Program-made: the position numbers and the translations under genes
Notes under the pieces: generated by a model
The model's input: the letters and a program-made list of their open reading frames with translations, nothing else
Told to the model about the DNA's origin: nothing
The model's database searches: none
NCBI GenBank assembly: GCA_006176705.1
Contig: QRFJ01006477.1
Location: 32,356-96,355, forward strand
From: Cocos nucifera
Taxonomy: Eukaryota > Streptophyta > Magnoliopsida > Arecales > Arecaceae
Direction of reading: 5' to 3'
Length of the DNA: 64,000 bases
Part shown: positions 10,955-22,632 of the stretch, one piece after another
How the letters are laid out: each line of letters opens with the position of its first letter
Numbering within the stretch: position 1 is the stretch's first letter

Positions 10955-12328
10955 ATAACATTTATTTAGCTCTATGATAACCTCCATACTTTTGTATTTA
11001 TTTTTCAACATACCCTTTTTGAGAGCCACTAATACATTTAGGTTGGCATTTTTGAGATCGATCATGATCTGAATGCTCGTATATTTGATAAATACCACTT
11101 ATTAGGGAGATAATAGGATATCATAGTATACATGTGAAAATCCAAGTTGACATAAAAATTTAAACAATTAGCAAGGCATCGAGCCAGAATATACACATCA
11201 ATCTTTCCTTTTTACAGTATTTATCCAATGTAAATTAAATTTTACATCTGACCTTCAACAATATCAAAACAAACATTGAAAACACAAATAATTATCTAGA
11301 GTTGATCTCATAGTCTAAGCACTTCTAGTAACAAATCTAAAATCAAAACTAATATTATATAGATGGTGCAGCTAGTCTTTACTAGACTTCAAACCACTAA
11401 CCTCATATGTATTTCTGGTTAAATTCTCAAAACAAAGTGAGCATGAACAATCATTAATTTTGTAGACATAGAAGATGACCTAACTGAAATGCCAGAGGAA
11501 GAGGTGCCATCACTAGGTTGTACCATTACTTGCCAAGGCTCCTGTAGAATATGATGCGATAATTATATAATAGTTCACATTCAAATAGCTTAAAGTAGAC
11601 CTTAATATGAGCATCTTAAACATGTTCCCAGAATAAGGGGACTTGTTACTAGTTATTATAGAGAACCTTTGTCATCATCAAGCTGATTTCATTCTACTTG
11701 CAACTTATACAATTACCTAAAGATTACAGAATGTATTCTTTCCTACTTACAACAAGTATTATTGAACAAAAATGGTGCGAGACAAACAACGTTGTTCACT
11801 CGACCGATTTAAGTTCATTGACAACTACTACTGATTTATTGATTATTTCATGCGGGAGGTTTTTTGGATCCACAAATTTGACCCTGATCCTCCCACTTCA
11901 ACTCAAATGGTCCAGCTCTACATATACTATACATGGTGATTAAAATAAGGATGGGCATGTGCAAGTAATTATACATCTTTTATCTATCCAATTACCCGTC
12001 ATCATGTGATATATTGATGGCAATTAATCACTCCAAATCATTTCAGCAACCAGAGAGTATTTGAACTCTCGTTTCGAACTCTCTTATGAGCTACCTTCCT
12101 CTCTTTCTTTCATCTTTCTCCTTTTTTTTTTTTCTTTTTTCTGTAAATCATGATAATAGTGAGAGACTTTACCAGATGAAAGATTGTCTTTGTAGGAATT
12201 ATAAAATAAAATAATCAACAATAGAGGGATATCATCCATAAAGTAATTTTAGTGTGATTGGCTATATATATTGCTATTTAATATGCAGCACTAAAGTTTC
12301 TCTATAGACATATCACTTCATAAGATTG

Positions 12329-12360
12329 TAGTTTTTTCTTTTTTTTTTTTTTTTTTTTTA
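12329..12360. repeat. Poly-T tract
   Basis: Near-pure T run of about 30 bases with one C; a shorter T-rich run lies at 12120-12142. Either could be the A-rich tail of a retroposon in minus orientation, but no element body was recognised next to them. Confidence 0.7.
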
Positions 12361-12657
12361 TCTCTTTTAAATTAGAACATTAGGCAAGTATGCCGCATAA
12401 TTGATTTGTGAATCTTCTATAACAAACAAAAACAAAAATGTATTTTCTTATCACTTTATCCTTTAGTTTTCTCTTTGAAAGAGGCAACAGACCTTCTATA
12501 TCCATTGGCCCAAGCCTAACTAACTTATTGCTCGAAAATAATAAATTAAACTAACTATGTGAATCCATCATTGCCATGCTTATGACGTCATCTTTACATC
12601 ATTGGCTAAAAGCTAATGACCCCAATTTCAAAGAAATTATTTGCGACATTATATGCA

Positions 12658-12750
12658 CCATGTTGTTGTGTATGCCACCAACCACAACCTCTTCATCAAG
12701 CATGACACCACGTTCTTGTGCATGCCACCAACCACAACCTCTTCATCAAA
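12658..12750. repeat. 50-bp direct repeat, two copies
   Basis: The phrase TGCCACCAACCACAACCTC followed by TTCATCAA occurs at about 12673 and again at 12723, each preceded by an ACCA.GTT.TTGTG-like stretch, giving a period of 50 bp. It falls inside a short open frame (12576-12779) that I do not regard as a gene. Confidence 0.7.
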
Positions 12751-12867
12751 TCTCAACACATTGCTACATAAATGAATAGTTGTGATTTATGAGGTGTAGG
12801 GCCATATGATATACATCGTGTCAGAAATAATTTCTCCAAATTTCCTCCTTCCCTCATCTTCCACCAC

Positions 12868-12876
12868 TATATAAAG
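12868..12876 (+). promoter_or_regulatory. TATA box upstream of a small pseudogene
   Basis: TATATAAAG, preceded by a C/T-rich stretch (12841-12866) typical of plant core promoters. It lies 127 bp upstream of the ATG in a good context (CCACCATGGC) at 12995, leaving room for a short leader. An earlier ATG at 12902 opens only a few codons. Confidence 0.45.
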
Positions 12877-12994
12877 AGACCACCACCCTACCTCACCCCA
12901 CCATGCCAAAACCATACTGAAATGGCAATACAATTGATTGATTGGTACCTACACTTTCTGATCATCAGCTACTCACAAGCCATCCAATGCCACC

Positions 12995-13217
12995 ATGGCT
13001 TCCACTGATGCGACTGCCATCCTCCTATCTCACCACCAGAATTTACAATATTTTGTCTTCATCCAAGCCATGGCTTGAAAGCATCGCAACAAGTTTTTGA
13101 TTCCATGCATGAAGAGAGTGAAGAGGTTGCTAGCTAGAGGTTGGTAACAAGGCAAAGGAGCTTGGGAGCTGCTATTTTGTCCATGACATTGGTAAATCAA
13201 AGTTTGGCATGTATTGA
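12995..13217 (+). pseudogene. Broken gene for a small basic protein, family unknown
   Basis: The only candidate host gene in the window. From the ATG at 12995, one frame reads MASTDATAILL through an in-frame TGA (13076-13078) into a basic stretch around HRNKFLIPCMKRVKRLLARGW. After a TAA at about 13145 it continues through QGKGAWELL. One frameshift near 13180 is needed to reach HDIGKSKFGMY and a stop at 13215-13217. A well-placed TATA box, a strong start context and peptide-like composition on both sides of each lesion suggest a once functional protein of roughly 70 residues, rich in Lys/Arg. I do not recognise the family. Coincidence in non-coding DNA is the alternative. Confidence 0.35.
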
Positions 13218-13741
13218 TGGGCATTTAACCATATTTCTCAGTTTCAGTTGTGGTGCTAGTTATCTCTAGTATGGTTTAGAAATAGATGTCAAAGGTGATT
13301 ATCCTAGAATTCTTTCATATGAGCTCTTGCATATGTACAAATATGGATGGAATCATGTGATCTACTTAATACCTGTACATTACAAATACCATCTAAAACT
13401 CTCCAAATGTTAATAGCACTTTGATCAAGCTTAACTTGTTCGAACACAATTATAAATATGATAGTAACAATCTATAATATTGGAATCTTTGACCATGACA
13501 GTTTTATAATCTTCACAATTATTCTCGGGTTAACCATAACAGATCTAGACAATGCTCAACCTTGAGTTTATTTATTTATTTTTAAATTTTAACAATTGCC
13601 CTTGAGTTTAGTTATCTTTTTCATAATAATCATTAGTGATATATATGGTTCAAATTTGCCGTCCACTAAAATCATGCTTACTAAGTCAATTGATCAATTG
13701 CTAGGTGATACGTGGCACATAAAATCAATGACTTAATAAAT
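13218..13741. other. Spacer, nothing recognised
   Basis: AT-rich DNA without open frames of note. It ends in AAT (13739-13741), the left target-site copy of CACTA-2. Confidence 0.5.
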
Positions 13742-13754
13742 CACTACTATAAAA

Positions 13755-14044
13755 ATGGTCTATGGCAGTGCATATTATGATAGCGATTTTCGAAATCGCT
13801 GCCATAGATCCTACTGCAACGATTTTTGTTAACCGTTACTATAGGTCGGACCTATGGCAGCGATTTTTGTAATCGCTGCCATAGATCCGATCTATAGCAC
13901 TGATTAACGAAAACTACTACCATAGGTCGGACCTATAGCAGCAGTTTTACTAACCGCTGCTATAGGTTCGACCTATAGTAGCGGTTAGTAGGAACTGCTG
14001 CTATAAGCTTATTATGGCAGCGGTTAATTATAACCGCTGCCATA
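13755..14044. repeat. Left subterminal palindromic repeats of CACTA-2
   Basis: Imperfect palindromic units. The best is at 14013-14044, where TATGGCAGCGGTTA and TAACCGCTGCCATA form perfect 14-bp arms around a 4-base loop. These are presumed binding sites of the accessory protein. Confidence 0.85.
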
Positions 14045-15010
14045 TATATATATTTTAAATATTATATAATTTTAAAATTTAATATCCATCTTTATCGTTC
14101 ATTATCTAAATAATTATTATTAGAGTGTCGTTGCAAAAGATCGCCTCGATTCGATGGCCCTAGCTTTGTCGATCAGAAAAATTTTATTTTGACGATCATA
14201 AACGATGATACGATGATCTGATAGATGGAGACCTTTGATGGATCCAAAAATCTGCAATGATGATCTTGGTGATATTTGTAGCATACTATCAAAGTTTCAC
14301 TTCAATCATATATCGTTATCTTGATTAATTTAGTATATATTAGTTTCGACCGTTAAATGATAAACGAGAGATTAAAGGACCAAATGGTGTCCGTATATGA
14401 GATAATTTTTTTTATAAATGATTTTGGCTACTATTTTAATTATTTTTTTGATGGCAATTATAAAATTCAACTCGTAAGATAAAGAACGATCTAAAATTAT
14501 GTCTCCTGATAACCATTCTGAAACTTCACTGGTTGTTATGCTCGTGCTTTTGCAATATCTGCTTAACATGAATAATTTATATGAAAATGATTTAAATTTT
14601 ATTATCATCATCATATAAAATATTTAAAATTATAATAAAAATTATTTAACTAAAATATTATCTCATAATCGAACGTCGTTTAATCCTTTGATCACTTGTT
14701 TCTAATTTAACGGCCGAAATTATTTCATACTAAATTGACTATGATAACGATATCTGATTGAAGTGAAACTTTGATAGTATGCTACAAATATCATCGAGAT
14801 CATTGTTGTAGATTTTTAGACCCATCGAAGATCTCTATCTATCAGATCATCACATCATCATTCATGATCATCGAAATCAAATTTTTCTTATCGATGAAGC
14901 TAGGGCCATCGGATCGAGGCGATCTTTTGCGATGATACTCTAATGATAATTATTTAGATAATGAATGGTGAAGATAGGCATTAAATTTTAAAATTATATA
15001 AAATTTAAAA
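14045..15010. repeat. Large fold-back (inverted repeat) inside CACTA-2
   Basis: Left arm about 14045-14420, right arm about 14635-15005, orthologous in position to the fold-back of CACTA-1. Pairing landmarks include GCATACTATCAAAGTTTCAC (14281) with GTGAAACTTTGATAGTATGC (14763). More subterminal-type units follow at 15035-15175. No coding potential. Confidence 0.85.
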
Positions 15011-15226
15011 AAAAATAAAAAAAAAATTATTTTCAATCTACGACAGTGGTTATAAAAAATCGCTGCTATAGATCTACAGTAGTGGTTATAGAACTGCTGT
15101 CGTAGATCCATGGCAGTGGTTTTGGGTAACCACTACCATAGTTCTATGGCAGCGATTTGATAACCACTGCTGTATGTTAGGTTTAAAATTTTTAAATTTT
15201 TTCTACTTTCCTTCCGTGCGTGCTCG

Positions 15227-16800
15227 ATCTCACTCTCTCTATCTCTCTCCCTCCTTTTCGTCGCCAGTGAGGCTTCTTCCCCCAACCCGGTGCCACCTTC
15301 CTTCCCCCTTATCCGGTGCCACCCTCCTTCCCCTTCCCCGTCCGGCCCCGAACCCCAGCCTCCCCTCTCCACCACCCGCCACCCCACCCGGTCCCGCAGG
15401 CCCCACCCTCCCCCGGTCGCCCCTCCTTTGCCCCATCCTCGACCGCTCCCTCCCCTCGCCACTCGTCACCCCCCAACCGACCCCCCCACCCTCCCCCCGA
15501 CTGCCACTCCTTCCCCATCCCTAGCCTCCCCTCCATCTCCGGCCACCCCTCCCCCAGCCCCCACATCTCCGATCGCCCCTCCCGCCATCCCCCCACCTAC
15601 CCCTACCCCCACCCTCCCCATGGCCGCCCCTCGTTCCCCCATCCCCGACCGCTCCTCCCCACCCCCCCACTTGGTCCCTTACCCCCCACCCTCCCCCCGG
15701 CCACCCTTCCTTTCCCCCATCTCTGGCCGCCCCTCCCGCCACCCCACACATCTTCGGCCGTCCTCCCGCCACCCCCCACTCGGGCCCCCCATCCCCCACC
15801 ATCCCCCTGGCCTCCCCTCCTTACCCCCCAAACCCCGGCCATCCCTCCCATCTCTGACCGCCCCTCCCCAGCCCCCGCTCCGCTGCCCTCCTCGCCACCC
15901 CCCCACCCTCCCCTGGTCCTCCTCCTTCCCCGATCGCTCCTCCCCGCCATCGTCACCCCCACCCGACCCTCCACCTCCCCCCGACTGCCACTCCTTCCCC
16001 ATCCCTGGCCTCCCTCCGATCTCCGGCCACCCCTCCCCAGCCCCACATCTCCGACCGCCTCCCCGCCATCCCCCCTACCTACCCCTACCCCACCCTCCCC
16101 ATGGCCGCCGCCCTCGTTCCCCCCATCCCAGACCGCTCCTCCCCACACCCCCACCTGGTCCCTTACCCCCCCACCCTCCCCCCGACCACCCTCCTTTCCC
16201 CCATCTCTGGCCGCCCCTCCCCGCCACACCCCCTCGGGCCCCCCATCCCCCACCATCCCCCTGGCCGCCCTCCTTACCCCCCAACCCCGGCCACCCCTCC
16301 ATCTCTGACCGTCCCTCCCCAGCCCCCCATCTCCGACTGCCCCTCCTCACCACCCCGCACCCTCCCCTGGTCGCCCCTCCTTCCCCCCATCCCTGGTCGC
16401 TTCCTTTCCGCCACCTTGCCACCCCTCACCCAGCCCTCCCACCTCCCACCCTCCCCCCAGCCGCCCTCCTTACTCGCCATCCCGGCCGCCCCTCCCCGCC
16501 ACCTTGGCACCCCCCAGCCCCCCATCTCCGCCCCCCCCCCCCCACCCCCACCCACCCACCCACACCCTCCCTCCGACTGCCTCCTTCCCCCCATCCCCGA
16601 CCTACCCTCCCCGCCACCCTGCCTACCCACCCCCCAGCTGCCCTATCCTCGACCGCCCCTTCCTACCACCTCCAGCCGCCGCCCTACCCCCACACTCCCC
16701 CTCCCGGTCACCGACCCTCTGTCACTGTGCCCCCCTCCCCCTAGCCCATCCTCGGCCGCCCCTGCTCTCTCTCTCTCTTTCCTCTTTCTCTCTCTTCTCT
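15227..16800. repeat. Expanded C-rich tract of CACTA-2, with tandem duplication
   Basis: About 1.57 kb of strongly C-biased plus strand, against about 0.6 kb in CACTA-1. A long unit of about 480 bp is repeated: the stretch from about 15480 (CCCGACTGCCACTCCTTCCC) recurs from about 15964, and CCCATGGCCGCC (15616) recurs at about 16096. The 484-codon open frame (15290-16744) and several G-rich minus-strand frames exist because stop codons are rare in this composition. I do not regard them as genes. The minus strand has dense runs of G and could form G-quadruplexes. Confidence 0.8.
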
Positions 16801-16828
16801 ATCTCACTATCTTGATTTTATTTCGTAG

Positions 16829-16914
16829 GTTATCTCTAGTGCCATCATTCTCCTCTAGCATTGTCACCAGCAACCCTCAGAGCTTTTGGTGCGACCCACT
16901 CTCTATAGCTATAG
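16829..16914 (+). other. Exon-like 86-bp piece in CACTA-2
   Basis: Counterpart of 5440-5525. It is preceded by a pyrimidine-rich tract and TTTCGTAG (acceptor), and followed by ATATAA where CACTA-1 has the donor GTGTAT. The length is conserved at 86 bp, the reading frame is not. Possibly a leader exon. Confidence 0.3.
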
Positions 16915-17274
16915 ATATAATTTTTTTTTAATTTTATAGTATTATTTATTAATCATGTATATTTATAATAATTTATAGAATATTTATAATAAATATTATA
17001 AATATTTATTATAAATATTATAATTATCTTTATGCCATAGTTTTTGGGCAGTACCGTGGCGGTAGTCTTGAGCTATGCCATATCGAAGGTTGTGAACTAG
17101 ATCTGTCAATGGATTGGATTCGGATCAGAACCTGGATATTCAGATTCGAATCCAATTTTAATTACTGGTACTGAATCTGAACCTAAATATCTGATGAGTC
17201 TGTACTTGAAGTACTAGACCTGGACCCTAATAGATTTTGGAAGGCTAGATCCAATTTCGGGATCCAAAATTAAG

Positions 17275-17760
17275 AAATGGAGAGACTGAAAGGAAGACCG
17301 ACAGATTGAGAGAGGGAGGGTCGGTCGCTCACCGACCGTCGGTAAGGGAGATCGAGAGTGGGAGGGAGGAAGGGAGGGAAGAGGTTCGGCCTCACCACCA
17401 TCATCGACGAGGGAGATCGAGAGAGGGAGAAAGGAAGGGAGGAATCCAACCTCGCTGTCATCATTGGGAGGGAGGGGGTCCGACCTCATCGATGAGGGAG
17501 ATCGAGAGAGGGAGAGTGGAAGATCGAGAGAGGGAGGGAGAGGGTCCAGCCTCGCTAGCATCACTGGGAGGGATGGGGTCCGACCTTGTCGGCGAGGGAG
17601 ATCGAGAGAGTGAGAGAGGGAGGGATGGGGTCCGACCTCACCGACGAGGAAGATTGAGAGAGGGAGAGAGAAAGATCGAGAGATGAAAAAGCTAGGAGGG
17701 AAGGGTTCGGCCTCGCCACCATCGTCGGTGAGAGAGATCGAGAGAGGGAGTGATCGAGGG
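17275..17760. repeat. GA-rich tandem array in CACTA-2
   Basis: Same GGGAGATCGAGAGAG-type imperfect repeats as in CACTA-1. Sequence from 16915 to 17275 is AT-rich trailer plus a degenerate GGATC-rich block; from 17760 to 18245 it is unremarkable non-coding DNA leading to the accessory gene. Confidence 0.7.
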
Positions 17761-18245
17761 GATGGCACATAGCCAAGTCAGCTCGGATACACAGCCGAGC
17801 CGGCTCGGACTGTGATCGAGCTAGCTGGGGGAGGACCCGAGTCGGATGTCTTAGGCATGGAGCCAGTTGTCTCAGGCATGGAGCTGGCTCAGCTTCTGAG
17901 TGAATAGAATTTGATATGTCTCTCTAAGATTCCAACTTTAAGCCCTAAGGTTCCACCATCATCTACTTTATTCTTCTTTCAGATTTTTGGATTAACACCA
18001 AGGTTTGCGTAAGAGATCGGATATATGACTGTTGCTCATCCTTAATTATTTATGAATGTAATTTATGTTGTAAAATTTATTGCATAAAATTTTTTGGATA
18101 TTTATATCTTATTGCTTTTGTTTATTGCATTGCATAATGATAGACCGATCAATTGATTTATGTACATATTAGAGATTATTTATTGATGCTATACTAATAT
18201 TATTGTTCAACATGTTATATTTATTAATGTTCAATAACGTTGTAG

Positions 18246-19991
18246 GTCACGATGGCACCGAAATGCCATCTAGCTTTCACCCCTGCCCCTCGGTGGGTTA
18301 CACGCAGTTTAGCATCCGAAGAGCAGTCGAAGCATACTTCGTCCACCTCGACATCGACTGCTTAGGGACCTCCACTGCCGGCATCGACTCCATCAACGAT
18401 ATCTACTCCACCGATGGTATCTACTCCACCGATAGTTGAGCCTCTACCATCGTCCATATCTGAGATAATGCTTCTACGTAGGCATCTGAGTTTACGTTTT
18501 TATTATATTAGCATAACTTTATTTTTTATATAATATTTGTATACTTATATATTTGCATAACGTATTTGCATTGCAGGTGTATCATCCAGTCGGATATTTC
18601 ATGATCCTACATGTATGGCACACGTGTGGAACCACCAGCATTAGGTGATGGTCTATTATGATGTGAAGGAGAGGCTGGTAGGGGAGATCGCGTGGGAAAT
18701 GCATTCTTTTTTTGAAGTACTTGTGAGACGGTCGGACATTATTCCCGTAGAGCTTAGAGACTGGCATTTGATAGATGCTGCCATTAGAAACTGGGTATGG
18801 AAGGAGATATGGGTAAGTACGTGCATCTTAGTTATATTTATGTATTTTATATGTTTACACTATATCTGTTTGATTAGAATAATTTTGTAACTAATTTTTG
18901 ATAACTTTATACAGAGGAGGTATAACTTCTTCGATCACGAGAGGACTCAAGATGCCCGACTGAGAAAGATCGAAGAGTTGTACTAGAGTTACAAGGTCAA
19001 GCTCTATAGAGGATGGCTCGAGCACCAACGAGATACTCCGAAGGAGCTTGTTTCCTAGATATAGGACTATCCTCCGAGTCAGTAGGAGAAGATGGTTAGA
19101 CACTAGAGGAGCCAAAAGTTTGAGGTAAAACTCCTAACTTTTAAATTTTTTAATATGCTAAAAATTTTATTTAAATATTATTTAAATATTTATTATTTAT
19201 TTGAATACTTATTAGGCTATCTTCCATCAGAACTGAAAGAACTGTGTAGCCTAGGAGTATACGCACACTCTAGGCTGCGAGTCTTTGGTCAGTCGTGTGC
19301 ATAAAAAGATAATTAATTTTAAATCTTACTAGATAAATTAAATTTATATTTTTTATCATCTTTCTGATAAATTTGTTATTTGTTATAGCTGATGAGAGAT
19401 GGAGTGATGTCTAGTTGTAGCGAGATCTTTCAATCCAGCCGCACGGACAAGATGGGCAGGCCGATGAACGTCGCGGTCAGACATATTTTTATAAGTATTA
19501 AATATATTGGTATATATGATTAGTATTATAGCATTTCTTATAAAATTTTATTTTAATTTATAATTAAAGGATCAGTTAGATGCGCTCGCGAGCGATGGCC
19601 CGAATACCTCTGGGCCCATGATGATCTATCTTAGATCTTGGGGCCTGAGTACTCTAGGAGGATCCGATGCAGGCCTGGACACACGCCGATGAGCTACTGG
19701 TCCGAGGTGAGCATCTCCTCATAGATTTTCAATGTCGTCAGTCGGGAGGAGCTTAAGGAGGCATTGGCATGGGCAGATCATGCTGCAATGCGGGCAAATT
19801 GGGCTGAGGAGCACGCATCTCGTCTGAAGGGCATCGTGAGAGATATGATGTTGATGCTCAGTGCACGTTTTGGAGTCACGGACTTCAAGAATATGTTGGC
19901 CCACATTTTAGCTCTAGTTCTAGTACCAGCTCCGGCTCCAGCTTCAGCTTCAAATGACGACGACGATGATGTAGATTTAGGAGACTTTTGA
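18246..19991 (+). pseudogene. Broken CACTA accessory gene, TnpA/Ptta-like, second copy
   Basis: Same six-exon plan as the copy at 6866-8627: exons about 18246-18489 (ATG 18252), 18577-18812, 18915-19124, 19216-19308, 19389-19494 and 19570-19991. Exon 2 is the best preserved of the three copies, reading through RLVGEIAWEMHSFFEVL to WVWKEIW without a stop, and its donor is the canonical GTAAGT. Exon 3 contains stops, the exon-4 donor is ATAATT instead of GTAATT, and the final exon has a stop before its long open part. The end keeps the Ala/Pro run and the acidic DDDDDVDLGDF tail. Confidence 0.65.
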
Positions 19992-20149
19992 TGTATTTTA
20001 TTTTTTTAAAAAATATTATAATAAATTTTATTCGATAATAAAATTTTAGTATTTTAGAATAATTTTTATGTTTATTATATTTTCTTATGTTATATATCTA
20101 TATTTATCAGATAAAATATATAAAAAAATAAAAAAATTAATTTTTTTAA

Positions 20150-20525
20150 TTATTCAAGATCTACGATAATGATTTTATAACCACTATCATATTCATGCCA
20201 ACCGCTGTCATAGGTCACTGATGTAAATGGTATCAACCGCTGCATTAGACCTATGGTAGCCGTTAAAAAATTGCTACTATGAATCACCTATGGTAGCGGT
20301 TATGTAACCGCTGCTATAGATAATCTATAGGTCGATCTATTGCAGCGATTTATAAACTGTTGTAATAGGCTATCTATGACAGCGGTTCAAACAACTGCTG
20401 CAACAACCGCTGCCATAGAGCTACGGTGATGACTGTAGTAGCCGTGGTTAAATAATCACTGCCATAGCCTATGGCAGCAGTTTTTTGGACTGTAGCAGTG
20501 GTTACGAATCGCTGCCATATTCCTT
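20150..20525. repeat. Right subterminal palindromic repeats of CACTA-2
   Basis: Imperfect CTATGGCAGCGGTT/AACCGCTGCCATAG units up to the right terminus, comparable in number to those of CACTA-1. Confidence 0.8.
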
Positions 20526-20538
20526 TTTTATGGTAGTG

Positions 20539-22632
20539 AATCTTTGAGCGATTTGTGTGGGTGGTTATGGCTCGGTACATTCTCGGGGCCCAAGTTAAGG
20601 AAGGGTATAATCCATCTAATGCAATAGATAAGGAAGCCTATCTGGAGATTGTGTGACCAAAATCATGATAGATTGTCACTCTCCTCTTTACATAAACTAG
20701 GTCAGGGGATCACAAATATGGGACTTTTCATATTGCTCTTACCTCGTTACCCTTCTTAGATCTTTACTATTCATTTTGAAAATTCTGCCTGAATTAAGCA
20801 TTAGAGAGTCTCTCATTGCACACGTTTCGGCAATCTCTAATCTCGTCTTCAATTGTAGGTTGGCTCTATGCCATGCAATCTAGCTCTAGCCAAGCTTTGC
20901 AGATCAGTCTCCATTCTCTAGATTACCAAGTTCTTTAGGTCAGATTTTGGAGAACAATGGTGAGATTTAACAGCAATAGAGATTTAACTTTGTATATCCA
21001 TAATTAGCACATTGATCAATAGTGGGATTACCATGGAAAATTGCATAATGAGATGGATTTTGTGGGATAAAAAAGAATGAAAACCAAATAGCCACATAAA
21101 AACTATCAATGATTACCAATCTGCAGTTGAATAAATTATTGTCTAATGAACGATCAGCTAAAGAACATAGCCAACCTGCTTTAGCTCAGTAGGCTAACAT
21201 CCCTATCCACTTGCAAGAGGTGTAGGGTTTTAAACATGTGTGATGGTGGTAGCATGTTTAAGTGAGATGTTTACGTTGTGTTCTCTTCTTTATTTGTTTA
21301 CTTTGAGCATATAAACTTTTGCAAAGAAGATATTATGGAGATCTATCATCATTTTATTTGAGGCTATGTTCAAATTGGGAAAAAGTGGAACAGAAATAGT
21401 TACATCTATTGAATTGTTATTCCACAGTTTATTTTAAGTTTTGTTTGGCTAAACTTTTTCAAAAAATACAATGCTAAGTGTTTTTGTCCATGAAAATTTA
21501 AAACATTTATGTAGAGAGAAAGCTTTATGCTAAGAATATCTTATGATAGCTTTGCCTTGGAATAATTGTGCCTTGTACAAGCAAGTTTGATGGCATAACT
21601 CGTATCTATTTTGAAAGTTGTTTGCAGAAGTAGTGGATTCAAATCTATGTATTTATCTATGTTGGAAAGTCACCGTGGAACTGCCGCCAACCATTTCAAA
21701 GAAATAATAAAAGATTGATCATTACCCCTATCAAATATTCATATAATCAACTTTTGAGATCAAACAATTTCCGGATAAAACCTAACCTAGTTTGCAAACT
21801 ATACCTTGTATTTTTTAAGCAAGTTTTCCCTCAAAATAGAGATACTAAATCTCTGGAACATATTACATTCCATTAAGACTTTTCCATGCTAAACATCCTT
21901 TCAATGCAAAAGGTAGTTTTATCCTATTCCAAATTGGTGATCCTGTGCTCTTTTGAATAACTGCATGCTTGTGTCTGGGTGATAAATCTTAGAGGACTTA
22001 TGGAAATTGGTTGCTAATTAAGCAGAGGGTCATGATCATTGGGATAATTTCCATTTCATATCTGCTAAATATAATTTGAATAAAAGAATAAGTGAAAGCC
22101 TGAAAGAACAATTTCTATTAATTATCCACTAGTTGTTGTACGCTACATCATGCTTCTAATGAGGGCAAGCTTAGCTATCTAGGATTTAGGGTCACATATA
22201 TGCTCCTATGGTATTGGTGCAAAATTATAGAGCAGGTCATATGAACATTGATGTCAGGCAAATGAACATAGAGTCCTCATAGTGTAACATTGTTATAGTG
22301 CTGGCCATGCACAAGTAGGCAAAGATCTTGCACATATGAAGCAACTCCTTGTGATTTTTATGGCCACATAACTGATGGGATCACACTGACATATACGTAT
22401 ATAGCTGTTACTCATATCTATATCAATATTAAGAATAAGACTTGATATGGATAGAAAATTCTTTTCTCGGTTAAAGCCGATGCACACAACCCAAGATATT
22501 TTAGGAAAATATTGTATTTGATGCCTCATTTATGCTAGCTGAAAAAATTTCATGATCTATGTGACAACTTACTATGAACGGATGAGAAAGAAGATAATAA
22601 GAATATCTGGCTAAATAAGGTAAGGCCAACCA
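20539..22632. other. Spacer with possible LTR fragment
   Basis: 20539-20541 is the right AAT target copy of CACTA-2. The stretch at about 20740-20870 contains TTAAGCATTAGAGAGTCTC and TTGTAGGTTGG, in the order seen near the 3' ends of the other LTRs here, so it may be an eroded LTR. The rest, apart from the tRNA-like block at 21182, holds nothing I recognise. Confidence 0.35.
21182..21235 (+). repeat. tRNA-like head, probable SINE remnant
   Basis: TAGCTCAGTAGG (21182-21193) matches the RNA polymerase III A-box. GGGTTTTAAAC (21225-21235) resembles a decayed B-box (GGTTCGAATC) at about the right distance. The sequence does not fold as a complete tRNA, and a T-rich stretch follows at about 21285-21300, as in tRNA-derived SINEs. 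Ends and target duplications were not resolved. Confidence 0.4.

Larger units (their letters stand above)
9654..12860. other. Spacer with low-complexity tracts, no gene recognised
   Basis: Contains an A-rich run (9664-9716), a TACA/ATAC-type microsatellite (about 9785-9885), and a GGA/GAA-rich block (10120-10300) with a near-perfect 26-bp direct repeat at about 10232-10285. Open frames at 9550-9997 and 10111-10464 come from these repeats. From 10500 to 12600 the sequence is AT-rich, non-repetitive by eye and without recognisable coding similarity. Confidence 0.5.
13742..20538 (+). mobile_element. CACTA-2: complete non-autonomous CACTA (En/Spm) element
   Basis: Begins CACTACTATAAAAATGG and ends TTTTTTATGGTAGTG, the canonical CACTA/TAGTG termini, and is flanked on both sides by AAT (13739-13741 and 20539-20541). 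It has the same parts in the same order as CACTA-1: subterminal palindromes, fold-back, C-rich tract (much longer here), 86-bp exon-like piece, GA-rich array, six-exon accessory gene and right subterminal palindromes. No catalytic transposase was found. It retains more intact termini and one intact splice donor that CACTA-1 has lost, but it has its own stops and donor mutation. Confidence 0.92.

Noticed and set aside
15290..16744. 484-codon proline-rich open frame
   Set aside because: All frames are open on both strands because the tract is C-rich and lacks stops; it has no domain, varies in length between the two CACTA copies and contains a tandem duplication.
21182..21235. Functional tRNA gene
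   Set aside because: The B-box is degraded and no acceptor or anticodon stems could be paired.
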